In this document: in pieces, positions 19,500 through 27,789 of the stretch
Position numbering within the stretch: position 1 is the first letter of the stretch
Layout of the letters: each line of letters starts with the position of its first letter
Assembly (NCBI GenBank): GCA_042701975.1
Contig: CP170561.1
Location: forward strand, 930,001 to 994,000
Origin: JAFALK01 sp042701975
Lineage (GTDB): Bacteria; Pseudomonadota; Gammaproteobacteria; Burkholderiales; Burkholderiaceae_C
Length of the DNA stretch: 64,000 nt
Direction: 5' to 3'
Program-made: the position numbers and the translations under genes
Notes under the pieces: generated by a model
The model's database searches: none
The model's input: only the letters and a program-made list of their open reading frames with translations
Told to the model about the DNA's origin: nothing

Positions 19500-21631
19500 C
19501 AATCCTTCTTGGCAACAATGGCCGCCGCACCCTGCAGCAGCCGCGCCTCGCGGCGCATCAGCCGCAGCCGGCGCAGCAGCCAGGGCGTGAGGTCCTCTTG
19601 CCCCAGGTGCTCGGGCCACAGGCCGGCATCGGGATCGGGCGGTTCGTCGATGGCCACTTCGGGCAACGGACCTTCGGCCTTGAGGCTTTGCACACAGGCT
19701 TTGAGCGCAGGGCCGAGCGCAGCCTGCGCCTGGCCGGCATCGAGCTTCTCGCGCCGGCGCGCCAGCATCTGCTGAATGTTGGAGAGCAGCGCGGCATAGC
19801 GGTAGGCGTGCGAGAGCAGGGCCTCGATCTCGGCATCGGGCAGGCGCACGGCCTCGGGTTCGACGCGGGTGCGCTGGCCGGCCGCGGCCAGCCCGCCGAG
19901 CACGCTGTAGAGCTGCTGGCGCGTCAGGCGCGCCGCCGTCTGCTGTTCCGGCGTGGGCGCCCAGCGCAGCACGTTGGCGCTGTGTGCGGCCATCACGCTG
20001 CGCAGCTGGCTCGCCATGCGCGCCAGGCCACGGCGCTCCCAGGCCGGCAGCACGAAGCAAAAGGCCCAGGCCAACAGCGCGCCGGCCACGGTATCGGCCA
20101 GGCGTTCGATGATCGGCGGCGGCGCGTCGGGTGCCAGCATCAGCGCCTGGCTGAGCGCCATGATGGTGGCGGCCGTGGCGGCCACGAGGTAGCGCTTGTT
20201 CACGTACGCATGCGCCGTGCCGGCCGCCATGATGAAGAGGAAGGGCATCAGCTGCGCCTCGCGCGGCAGTCGCAGATGCGCCAGGCCCATCACCAGCAGG
20301 CAGCCGATCAGCGTGCCGATCACGCGGTCGTTGCGCCGCGCCAGCGTCTGCTCCAGATTGCCGCGCAGCACCACGGCCACGGTCAGCAGCAGCCATTGCG
20401 GATGGCCGCCCCAAGGCAGCCAGTGGCCGATCACGAAGGCCGTGAGCATGGCCAGCGTGGAGCGCAGCGCGTGGCGCATGGTCGTCGAGCCGAGGTTCAG
20501 CTGGGCCTTGAGCGCGTCGAGCGGGAAACCTTCGGGCGAGAGGAAGGGCTGCAGCTCGTCGGCCGGCCAGTCGGGCGCCATCATCGGCGCGTCGCCGGCC
20601 TGCACGCGGATCATGCCGTCGACCTCGTCGAACATGTGGCCCACGCGCGTGACCAGGGCGCTGGCGAGGTGATGGCGCGCGTCGTCCTCCGGCGCCGGCA
20701 CCATGGCGATGGCGGCGGCCAGGCGCACGCGCCATTCGGCGGCATCGGCCCTGGGCAGCGGGGCCCTCTCGGCAATGGAAGCGGCGAGTTGCTCCAGCTC
20801 CATCGCCAGGGCGTTCAGCGCCTCGGCGATGGCGTGACGCCAGGCCTGGCCGGCTGCGTCGGTGCCCAGCAGCTCGATATCGAGTCGGCTGGCCAGCAGC
20901 AGGTCGCGCAGCTCGATCAGGCGCAGCAAGATGTCGATCTGGCGCAGCGCCACGCTGGACCGCCTGGCGACAAAGACCTGGTCGCGCGCGGCTTGCAGGC
21001 TCTCGGAAAGTTCGACGTCGTCGGCGATCGAGGCGCGGATGCGCGCGTGCTCGCCCGCCACATGGCCCGCGATGCGATCGGCCCGCGAGCGCAGGCGCCG
21101 CACGCCGGCCCGCAGCGCGGCGGCCACAGCCAGGTCGCGGTAGCGGCGGCGCATCAGCTGCGCCGTCAAGCGCGCCCAGCCCGCCAGGCCCAGCGCGCCC
21201 GCCAGCACCCACCACGCATGCACGCCGGGCGCCAGGTCGGGCATTTGCTCTTCCGCGCCCATGGCGAACACCAGGGCCAGCATGCCGGTGACGGCCAGCG
21301 GCCCGGCGCGCAGGCCCCAGGCCATGCACATCTGCGAGCAGAAGGTGGTCAGCGCAACGACGATCACCATCGGCCAGAAGAAGCCGTTGGCCATGCCCGT
21401 GAGCAGCGTGACCAGCACGCACAGCAGCACCGCTGGCAGCATGCGGCCCCAGACGCGCTGCGGCGGCAGCGGCACGTCGACGTAGCTCACGCACACGGCG
21501 CCGCTGGCCGCCAGGGCGCCGGCGGTAGCGCCGAACACCAAGGAGACGATCAGCTGGATCAGCAGCACGCCGACCGCCACGGTCACGCCGCTGAGCTGGG
21601 CGGCTTCGAGTCTTCGCCAAGAAAGGTGCAT
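19499..21631 (-). CDS. FUSC family inner-membrane protein
   Basis: A protein of 710 aa with the FUSC layout: an N-terminal block of about six helices (residues 10-165), a long mostly cytoplasmic alpha-helical domain, a second helix block at about 395-530 (LTAFVIGHWLPWGGHPQWLLLTV, split here for length by its central Trp-Gly-Gly) and a soluble C-terminal domain. The PLPPQRVWGRMLPAVLL and RRNDRVIGTLIGC segments are the conserved Arg-rich turns. Family members include aromatic-acid exporters (AaeB) and YccS. No membrane-fusion partner is adjacent, which argues for a YccS-like single protein. It is divergent from the DUF885 gene and translationally coupled to the SGNH-like gene. Confidence 0.9.
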   Translation of the reverse strand: MHLSWRRLEAAQLSGVTVAVGVLLIQLIVSLVFGATAGALAASGAVCVSYVDVPLPPQRVWGRMLPAVLLCVLVTLLTGMANGFFWPMVIVVALTTFCSQMCMAWGLRAGPLAVTGMLALVFAMGAEEQMPDLAPGVHAWWVLAGALGLAGWARLTAQLMRRRYRDLAVAAALRAGVRRLRSRADRIAGHVAGEHARIRASIADDVELSESLQAARDQVFVARRSSVALRQIDILLRLIELRDLLLASRLDIELLGTDAAGQAWRHAIAEALNALAMELEQLAASIAERAPLPRADAAEWRVRLAAAIAMVPAPEDDARHHLASALVTRVGHMFDEVDGMIRVQAGDAPMMAPDWPADELQPFLSPEGFPLDALKAQLNLGSTTMRHALRSTLAMLTAFVIGHWLPWGGHPQWLLLTVAVVLRGNLEQTLARRNDRVIGTLIGCLLVMGLAHLRLPREAQLMPFLFIMAAGTAHAYVNKRYLVAATAATIMALSQALMLAPDAPPPIIERLADTVAGALLAWAFCFVLPAWERRGLARMASQLRSVMAAHSANVLRWAPTPEQQTAARLTRQQLYSVLGGLAAAGQRTRVEPEAVRLPDAEIEALLSHAYRYAALLSNIQQMLARRREKLDAGQAQAALGPALKACVQSLKAEGPLPEVAIDEPPDPDAGLWPEHLGQEDLTPWLLRRLRLMRREARLLQGAAAIVAKKD

Positions 21632-21692
21632 GGGCGGCTAGCTTATCGGTTCCAATCGCGCTTCGGCCTTTTTGGAGCGAACCGGAGCAAAC

Positions 21693-23453
21693 ATGAAGAC
21701 CCAAACCCTCAGCGCAGTTGCCCTCGCCGTACTCTTTTCTGCCCCAGCCTTCGCCGGCCCCGAGTTCGATGCCTGGGCCGAGCAGCTGGCCGCCCAGCGC
21801 ATGCGCGCCAACCCGGTTTCGGCCACGCTGCAGCAGTACTTCAAGGGCGAGGAGCAGTCGAAGCTGGACGGCCGTTTCGCCTCGATCACCAAGCAAGCGC
21901 GGCTGGCGCAGATTGCAGACGAGCGCCGCGCGCTGGCCGAGCTGCGCGCCATGGACCCCAAGACGCTGACGGCGGACCAGAAGGTCTCGGCCGGCGTGAT
22001 CGGCTGGTCGCTGGAGCAGGCCATCGTGGCCGGCGAGTACCTGGACGACGACTTCATCTTCAACCAGATGAGCGGTCTGCAGGTTCAGCTGGTGAGCTTC
22101 ATGAGCCAACAGCAGCCGCTGCGCAATGCGCGCGACGTGCAGAGCTACCTGGAGCGCCTGTCGGGCCTGGCCGCGCAAATGGACCAGGGCATCGAGCGCA
22201 CGCAGGCCGCGCAGGCCAAGGGCGTGCTGATGCCGCGTTTCATCATCGAGAAGGTCATCACGCAGTTCGAGACCTTCCTCGCGTCGGAACCCGCGCGCAA
22301 CGTGCTGGTGACCTCGCTGGCTGAACGCCTGGCGCGCGTGCCGGGTGCCGATGCGGAAGGCGCGCGTGCGCAGGCCGAGAAGATCGTGGCCGAGTCCGTC
22401 CGCCCGGCCTGGTCGCGCGGTCTGGCGCTGATGAAAGCGCAGCTGCCGCTGTCGAACAACGACGCCGGCGTGTGGCGCCTGCCGGACGGCAAGAAGTTCT
22501 ACGCCGCCCAGCTGCGCACCATGACGACGACCGACTACACGCCCGAGCAGATCCACGCCATCGGCCTGCAGCAGGTGGCGCGCATCGAGGCCGAGATGGA
22601 CACGCTGCTCAAGCAGCTCGGCTACAGGGAAGGTTCGGTCAAGGACCGCTACAAGCAGATGGACGCGGCCAACCAGCCCAAGGCCGCCGACCCGCGCCCG
22701 GAGCTGCTGGCCCGCTACACCTCGATCCTGCGTGACGCTGAACAGCGCGCCAAGCTGCTCTTCGATGTGCTCCCGAAGGCCCCTGTCGAAGTGCGCCGCG
22801 AACCCGCGCTGACCGAAGCCACGGCCGCCGCGCACTACACGGCACCGGCGCCGGACGGCACGCGCCCCGGCATTTTCTGGGCACCGCTGCCCGGGCCCAA
22901 GTACGAGATCGCCGAGATGCGCACCCTCGTCTATCACGAGGCCGTGCCGGGGCACCACTTTCAGGTCACCATCCAGCAAGAGGCGCAGAACCTGCCGGCC
23001 TACCGCCGCGGCCGCGTGTTCGGCTCGGGCTCGGCCTTCGGCGAAGGCTGGGCGCTGTATTCCGAGCAGCTGGTGGCCGATGCCGGCTGGTACGACGGCG
23101 ACATCCCCGGCCGCCTCGGCCAGCTGAGCGACGCGCTGTTTCGCGCGCGCCGGCTCGTCGTGGATACGGGCCTGCACAGCCTGCACTGGACGCGCCAGCA
23201 GGCCATCGACTACGGCATTCCTGCCACTGAAGTGGACCGTTATGTCGTCTGGCCTGGCCAGGCCTGTGCCTACATGCTGGGTCGCCTGAAGATCGAGGCG
23301 CTGCGCGACAAGGCCAAGGCTGCTCTGGGCGAGAAGTTCGACATCAAGAAGTTCCACAACCTCGTGCTGCTGACCGGCAATGTGCCGCTCAAGGTGCTGG
23401 AGGACGTGGTGGACGACTGGATCGCCCAATCCAAGCCAGCACAGAAGGCCTGA
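21693..23453 (+). CDS. Exported DUF885 family metallopeptidase
   Basis: A protein of 586 aa with a Sec signal peptide (about residues 1-20, SAPAFAG) and the DUF885 domain. The core motif YHEAVPGHHFQ (HExxxGHH) is the putative zinc site and GEGWALYSEQL provides the downstream Glu ligand; WTRQQAIDYG follows as in other members. DUF885 proteins are related to carboxypeptidase-like M32/gluzincin enzymes and are often periplasmic. The start at 21693 follows CGGAGC and begins the signal peptide; an in-frame start at 21672 lacks this. The stop overlaps the next gene start (TGATG). Confidence 0.92.
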   Translation: MKTQTLSAVALAVLFSAPAFAGPEFDAWAEQLAAQRMRANPVSATLQQYFKGEEQSKLDGRFASITKQARLAQIADERRALAELRAMDPKTLTADQKVSAGVIGWSLEQAIVAGEYLDDDFIFNQMSGLQVQLVSFMSQQQPLRNARDVQSYLERLSGLAAQMDQGIERTQAAQAKGVLMPRFIIEKVITQFETFLASEPARNVLVTSLAERLARVPGADAEGARAQAEKIVAESVRPAWSRGLALMKAQLPLSNNDAGVWRLPDGKKFYAAQLRTMTTTDYTPEQIHAIGLQQVARIEAEMDTLLKQLGYREGSVKDRYKQMDAANQPKAADPRPELLARYTSILRDAEQRAKLLFDVLPKAPVEVRREPALTEATAAAHYTAPAPDGTRPGIFWAPLPGPKYEIAEMRTLVYHEAVPGHHFQVTIQQEAQNLPAYRRGRVFGSGSAFGEGWALYSEQLVADAGWYDGDIPGRLGQLSDALFRARRLVVDTGLHSLHWTRQQAIDYGIPATEVDRYVVWPGQACAYMLGRLKIEALRDKAKAALGEKFDIKKFHNLVLLTGNVPLKVLEDVVDDWIAQSKPAQKA

Positions 23454-23974
23454 TGTCGTCGCTGAAGTACCTGCAAGGCTATCCGCCGCACCTGCTGCAG
23501 CAGGTGCGCGAGCTGATCGCGCAAGACCGGCTGGGCGACATGCTGCGGCAGCGCTATCCGGGCGCCCACGAGATCCGCAGCGACAAGGCCTTGTTCGACT
23601 ACACGCAGGAGATGAAGCAGCGCCACATGCGCAATGCGGCGCCGCTGAACCTCGTGCGCTATGACGCCAAGCTCAAGATCCTGCAGCAGGCGCTGGGCAC
23701 GCACACCCGCGCACCGCAGCTGCAGGGTGCGAAGCTGAAGATGCGCCGTGAGATCCGCGTGGCCTCGCTGTTCCGAGAGGCGCCGGCGGAGTTCCTGAAG
23801 ATGATCGTCGTGCACGAGCTGGCGCACCTGAAGGAGCCCGAGCACGACAAGGCGTTCTACTCGCTGTGCCACCACATGGCGCCGGACTACGCACAGCTGG
23901 AGTTCGACACACGGCTGTGGCTGACGCAGCGGGATCTGGAGGCGAAGGCCGCCCCCGTCGAATCAGGCGCTTAG
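23453..23974 (+). CDS. YgjP-like metallopeptidase domain protein (M48/DUF45)
   Basis: A cytoplasmic protein of 173 aa. It carries the HExxH-type motif HELAHLKEPEH, then the FYSLCHHMAPDY block typical of the DUF45/YgjP family, related to WLM and SprT-like peptidases. The N-terminal 80 residues are Arg- and Tyr-rich (DKALFDYTQEMKQRHMR). Function is poorly known in the family. The ATG overlaps the DUF885 stop by one base, so the two are translated from one message. A 13-bp direct repeat spans its stop codon. Confidence 0.87.
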   Translation: MSSLKYLQGYPPHLLQQVRELIAQDRLGDMLRQRYPGAHEIRSDKALFDYTQEMKQRHMRNAAPLNLVRYDAKLKILQQALGTHTRAPQLQGAKLKMRREIRVASLFREAPAEFLKMIVVHELAHLKEPEHDKAFYSLCHHMAPDYAQLEFDTRLWLTQRDLEAKAAPVESGA

Positions 23975-23994
23975 GCCTTTACGCTTAGGCCTTT
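23968..23994. repeat. Tandem 13-bp direct repeat spanning two convergent stop codons
   Basis: CGCTTAGGCCTTT occurs at 23968-23980 and again at 23982-23994, separated by one base. The first copy contains the TAG stop of the YgjP-like gene and the second the TAA stop (read on minus) of gshB. Each copy includes the palindrome AGGCCT. It looks like a short local duplication. Confidence 0.8.
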
Positions 23995-24941
23995 TTATTC
24001 AACGCCGCTTCCAGCGCGTCGATGAACATCTTGGCCACATCAAAGCCCGTCTGATCGGTGATCTCGGCAAAGCAGGTCGGGCTGGTGACGTTGATCTCGG
24101 TGAGGCTGTCCCCGATCACGTCCAGGCCCATCAGCAGCAGGCCACGCTCGACGAGCTTCTTGCCGATGGTGGAGGCGATCTCGCGGTCGCGCTCGGTGAT
24201 GGGCCGCGCCACGCCCTTGCCGCCGGCCGCCAGGTTGCCGCGCACCTCCTGGCCTTGCGGAATGCGGGCCAGGCAGAAGGGCACAACCTCGCCGCCGATC
24301 ACGAGGATGCGCTTGTCGCCCTCGGAGATGGCGGGCAGGTAGCGCTGCACCATCACGGTCTCGGCGCCGCCCTTGTTGAGCGTCTCGATGATGGCGCCGA
24401 GGTTCAGGCCGTCGGCCTTGACGCGGAAGATGCCCATGCCGCCCATGCCGTCGAGCGGCTTGAGGATGACGTCGCCATGCTCGGCCTGGAAGGCGCGGAT
24501 GGCGGCCTCGCTGCGGGTGACGATGGTCGGGCCGATGAACTCGGGGAACTCGAGGATGGCGAGCTTCTCGGGATGGTCGCGCAGCGCCGCCGGGCTGTTG
24601 AAGACGCGCGCGCCTTCGCGCTCGGCCTGTTGCAGCAGGTGGGTGGCGTAGAAGTATTCGCTGTCGAAGGGCGGGTCCTTGCGCATCAGCACGCCGTCGG
24701 CTTCGGCCAGCGCGAAGTCGCGGGTCTCTTCGACCTTGAACCAGTCATCCGCATCGCCGGTGAGCGAGATGCGCCGCGCCGCCATCGCGGTGACGCGCGA
24801 GCCGCGTTGCCACACGAGATCGACCGGGTGGCAGGCCCAGATCACGTGGCCGCGTTTCACCGCCTCGCGGATCATGGCGAAGGTGCTGTCCTTGTAGGTT
24901 TTGAAGACTTCGAGCGGATCGGCGACGAATAGCAGCTGCAT
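23985..24941 (-). CDS. gshB: Glutathione synthetase
   Basis: A protein of 318 aa matching GshB of proteobacteria. It begins MQLLFVADPLEVFKTYKDST, contains the ATP-grasp elements DGVLMRKDPPFDSEY, FVILKPLDGMGGMGIFR-like DVILKPLDGMGGMGIFR, the MVQRYLPAISEGDKRIL block and the C-terminal GLDVIGDSLTEINVTSPTC with the metal-binding Asp and Asn. It joins gamma-glutamylcysteine and glycine with ATP. The ATG at 24941 is the family start; 13 extra upstream residues in the open frame are not conserved. gshA lies about 3 kb away on the same strand, separated by an exported-protein gene and kup. Confidence 0.95.
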   Translation of the reverse strand: MQLLFVADPLEVFKTYKDSTFAMIREAVKRGHVIWACHPVDLVWQRGSRVTAMAARRISLTGDADDWFKVEETRDFALAEADGVLMRKDPPFDSEYFYATHLLQQAEREGARVFNSPAALRDHPEKLAILEFPEFIGPTIVTRSEAAIRAFQAEHGDVILKPLDGMGGMGIFRVKADGLNLGAIIETLNKGGAETVMVQRYLPAISEGDKRILVIGGEVVPFCLARIPQGQEVRGNLAAGGKGVARPITERDREIASTIGKKLVERGLLLMGLDVIGDSLTEINVTSPTCFAEITDQTGFDVAKMFIDALEAALNKKA

Positions 24942-25003
24942 GGCAGACTCACGGCAAAGCAATAGATCAGCGGCGAGCATAGCCGTCTCTGCAAGGGGAG
25001 AGG

Positions 25004-25804
25004 ATGAACAAGGCTTTTCTGTGGGTGGCCTTAGGCGCGCTACCGCTGCTCGGCCATGCGGCCGCGATCGACAAGTACAGCAAGCGCTCCTACATCAACG
25101 GGCAAATCCGCCCCGGCGACTTCGAGAAGGCTGAGAAGGAGTTCGCACAAGGGACCTCGCCAACCCTGATCGTCAAGGTCGCGTCGGACAGCGTTCCTTT
25201 CGAGACCATGCGCATCGGGCTTTTGCTTCGCGAGCACAAGCCGGCCCTGAGCATCGAGCGCGACTGCGTCGGCCCCTGCGCGAGCTTCATCCTCACCAGC
25301 GGGTCCAAGGTGCACGTCGATCAGGGCCGGCTGATTGCCTTGAATGTGCGCCCGGAGTGGGAGGCCTGGGCTTTCGACCGCATTCGTGACGGCGGGGAGG
25401 AGCTCTTCATCGACCAGGAGATGAGCCAGCTCTCGCGCGCACGCTTGCTGGATCGCTTCAAGATCAAGGCGAAGTCCTCAGGGCTGATGCGCGATGCAGC
25501 CGATCAGCTGATGCGAGCGCCGGCTGCCAAGTTCCTGCGCGATCTGACGCTCCCCGTCGGCCTCGACCGGGTGGCTTTCGACGAAGAACGCTACGACTTC
25601 AACCTCTCGCTCAAGACCGGCCAGTGCCTGTGGTGGGTGCCTGATGCGCAGGGCCTGGCGCAGCTCGGCATCCAGGTCACGGACGACTACCGGCCCGTGG
25701 ATCGCGTCCGGGCTGCGAAGCAGCTGGAGGTGAGCCCGGCGCTGGTCTACGTCGGACCGATGGTCGAGCCGATGCCCGAAGGCGGGCTTTGCACAAAGCC
25801 CTGA
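25004..25804 (+). CDS. Exported protein with a ClpP/crotonase-like segment, function unknown
   Basis: A protein of 266 aa with a signal peptide (MNKAFLWVALGALPLLGHAAA). The stretch FETMRIGLLLREHKPALSI followed by CVGPCASFILTSGSKVHVD resembles periplasmic ClpP-like proteins, where a Cys-x-S-A-C segment precedes a Gly-rich strand. The Ser expected as nucleophile is not obvious here, so the protein may be inactive or belong to a different fold. The C-terminal half has no recognised motif. A GGGGAGAGG ribosome-binding site precedes the ATG. It is divergent from gshB and convergent with kup. Confidence 0.72.
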   Translation: MNKAFLWVALGALPLLGHAAAIDKYSKRSYINGQIRPGDFEKAEKEFAQGTSPTLIVKVASDSVPFETMRIGLLLREHKPALSIERDCVGPCASFILTSGSKVHVDQGRLIALNVRPEWEAWAFDRIRDGGEELFIDQEMSQLSRARLLDRFKIKAKSSGLMRDAADQLMRAPAAKFLRDLTLPVGLDRVAFDEERYDFNLSLKTGQCLWWVPDAQGLAQLGIQVTDDYRPVDRVRAAKQLEVSPALVYVGPMVEPMPEGGLCTKP

Positions 25805-25818
25805 GCGCTTGCGCTCAG
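25801..25818. terminator. Palindrome between convergent ends (possible bidirectional terminator)
   Basis: CTGAGCGC-TT-GCGCTCAG is a perfect 8-bp inverted repeat at 25801-25818 that contains both stop codons, the TGA of the plus-strand exported-protein gene and the TGA of kup on minus. No T-run follows on either strand, so termination is only a guess; the palindrome itself is certain. Confidence 0.45.
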
Positions 25819-27704
25819 ATCTCCACCTTCGAGCCCAGCTCCACGATCCGGTTCGTCGGCAGGTGCAGGAAGTCCGCTGCCGCTGCCGCGTTGCGGTGCA
25901 TGCTGGCAAAGAGCTTTTCGCGCCAATTGGCCATGCCCGAATCCACATGGATGTTCGGGATGATGATGTCGCGCGAGAGGAAGTAGCTGGTCTCCATTTC
26001 CTCGAGGTGCACGCCGCGCGATTCGAGCAGCATCAGCGCCTCGGGCACGTCGGGTTCGTTCTTGAAACCGAAATGCAGCTGCACGACCCAGCAGTTGTTG
26101 CCCAGGGCCTCGATGTCGCAGCGCTTGTCGAAGCCGACCCACGGCGTCTCGTGGTGCTTGACGGTGACGAAGAGGTTCTGCTCGTGCAGCACCTTGTTGT
26201 GCTTGAGGTTGTGCAGCAAGGCGTTGGGCGTCACGCCGGGATCGGCGGACAGGAACACGGCCGTGCCGGGCACGCGGATGGGCGGGCTCAGGAAGACGGC
26301 CTCGAGGAAGGTCTTGAGCTCGATGGCTTCTTCGCGCAGGCGGCGGTGCAGCAGGCGCCGGCCCTGCCTCCAAGTCAGCATCAGCGTGAACATGCCGGCG
26401 CCGATGGCCAGCGGGAACCAACCGCCGTGGATGATCTTGAGCGCGTTGGAGGCGAGGTAGGTGACGTCGATGGCGAAGAAGAAGCCCGTGGCCAGCACGC
26501 AGACCGCGAGCGGGTAGCCCCAGCCGTAGCGGATGACGAAGAAGGTCATGATGGTGGTGATCGTCATGTCGATCGTCACCGCGATGCCATAAGCGCCGGC
26601 CAGCTTGCTGCTCGATTCGAAGAAGGCCACGGCCAGCACGATCAGCACGTACAGGCCCCAGTTGATGAAGGGCACGTAGATCTGGCCGATGTCGCGCACG
26701 GAGGTGTGCACGATGCGCATGCGCGGCAGCAGGCCCATCTGGATGGCCTGCTTGGTGACCGAGTACGCCGCCGTGATCAGCGCCTGCGAGGCCACGATGG
26801 CGGCCAGCGTGGCGAGCAAGAAGAGCGGGATCTCGGCCCACGAGGGCGCGAGCAGGAAGAAGGGGTTGCGGATCGCCTCGGGCCGGTCGAGCAGCATCGC
26901 GCCCTGGCCGAAGTAGTTGATCACCAGCGACGGCATCACGATCGCATACCAGGCAATGCGGATGGGCTTCTTGCCGAAGTGGCCGAGGTCGGCGTAGAGC
27001 GCCTCGCCGCCGGTCACCACCAGCACCACCGCACCCAGCGCGATGAAGGCCGCGAGCTTGTGCTGCAGGCAAAAGGCCACCGCATACATCGGGTTGATGG
27101 CGACGAGCACGTGCGGATTGGCGATGACCTGCGGCGCGCCGAGCAGCGCCAGGCAGACAAACCACACCATCATCACCGGGCCGAAGGCCTTGCCGATGCC
27201 CCCGGTGCCGAAGCGCTGCACGGCGAAGAGGCCGGTCAGCACGACGAGGGTCAGCGGCAGGATGAGGGCGTCGTACTGCGGCGCGTAGACGTCGATGCCT
27301 TCCACCGCACCGAGCACGGTCATGGCCGGCGTGATCACTGCATCGCCGAAGAAGATGGCCGTGCCGAAGAGGCCCAGCAGCATGAGCTTGCGCCGCAGCG
27401 GCGGCTTGTCGTTGACCGCGTTGGTGGCCAGCGCCAGCATGGCGATCAAGCCACCTTCGCCGTGGTTGTCGGCGCGCAGGATCAGCAGCACGTACTTGAT
27501 CGAGACGACGATGGTCAGCGTCCAGAACAGCAAGGAGAGCACGCCCAGGATGTTGTCGGGCGTCACCGCAATGTGATCGCCGTGGAAGACCTCCTTGAGC
27601 GAATACAGCGGGCTGGTGCCGATGTCGCCATAGACGACACCAAGGGCACCCAGGGTCAAGCCCGCCAAAGCCGAGGGCTTGTGGGCTGCGGTGGAGGAAC
27701 TCAC
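25815..27704 (-). CDS. kup: Low-affinity potassium uptake protein Kup
   Basis: A protein of 629 aa (from the GTG at 27704) of the KUP/HAK/KT family: LTLGALGVVYGDIGTSPLY is the diagnostic N-terminus, followed by about twelve helices, and a soluble C-terminal domain of about 180 residues. It takes up K+ with protons across the inner membrane. The start is ambiguous: an in-frame TTG at 27740 would add 12 Arg/Pro-rich residues, but the GTG gives the family length and begins VSSSTAAHKPSALAG as expected. It follows gshA by 85 bp on the same strand and may be partly read through from it. Confidence 0.93.
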   Translation of the reverse strand: MSSSTAAHKPSALAGLTLGALGVVYGDIGTSPLYSLKEVFHGDHIAVTPDNILGVLSLLFWTLTIVVSIKYVLLILRADNHGEGGLIAMLALATNAVNDKPPLRRKLMLLGLFGTAIFFGDAVITPAMTVLGAVEGIDVYAPQYDALILPLTLVVLTGLFAVQRFGTGGIGKAFGPVMMVWFVCLALLGAPQVIANPHVLVAINPMYAVAFCLQHKLAAFIALGAVVLVVTGGEALYADLGHFGKKPIRIAWYAIVMPSLVINYFGQGAMLLDRPEAIRNPFFLLAPSWAEIPLFLLATLAAIVASQALITAAYSVTKQAIQMGLLPRMRIVHTSVRDIGQIYVPFINWGLYVLIVLAVAFFESSSKLAGAYGIAVTIDMTITTIMTFFVIRYGWGYPLAVCVLATGFFFAIDVTYLASNALKIIHGGWFPLAIGAGMFTLMLTWRQGRRLLHRRLREEAIELKTFLEAVFLSPPIRVPGTAVFLSADPGVTPNALLHNLKHNKVLHEQNLFVTVKHHETPWVGFDKRCDIEALGNNCWVVQLHFGFKNEPDVPEALMLLESRGVHLEEMETSYFLSRDIIIPNIHVDSGMANWREKLFASMHRNAAAAADFLHLPTNRIVELGSKVEI

Positions 27705-27789
27705 GGCGGATGGGTGGCGCCGCCGCTCAGGCCGCGCCAAGTCAAAAGCCGCTATTGTGCTTGCGCCTGTCGCACAAGTAACTGCGCTG

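Noticed and set aside
18636..23429. A 1597-codon minus-strand frame seeming to fuse several proteins
   Set aside because: Only the last 288 codons (the SGNH-like gene) are protein-like; the rest is antisense to the DUF885 gene or a shifted frame of the FUSC gene.
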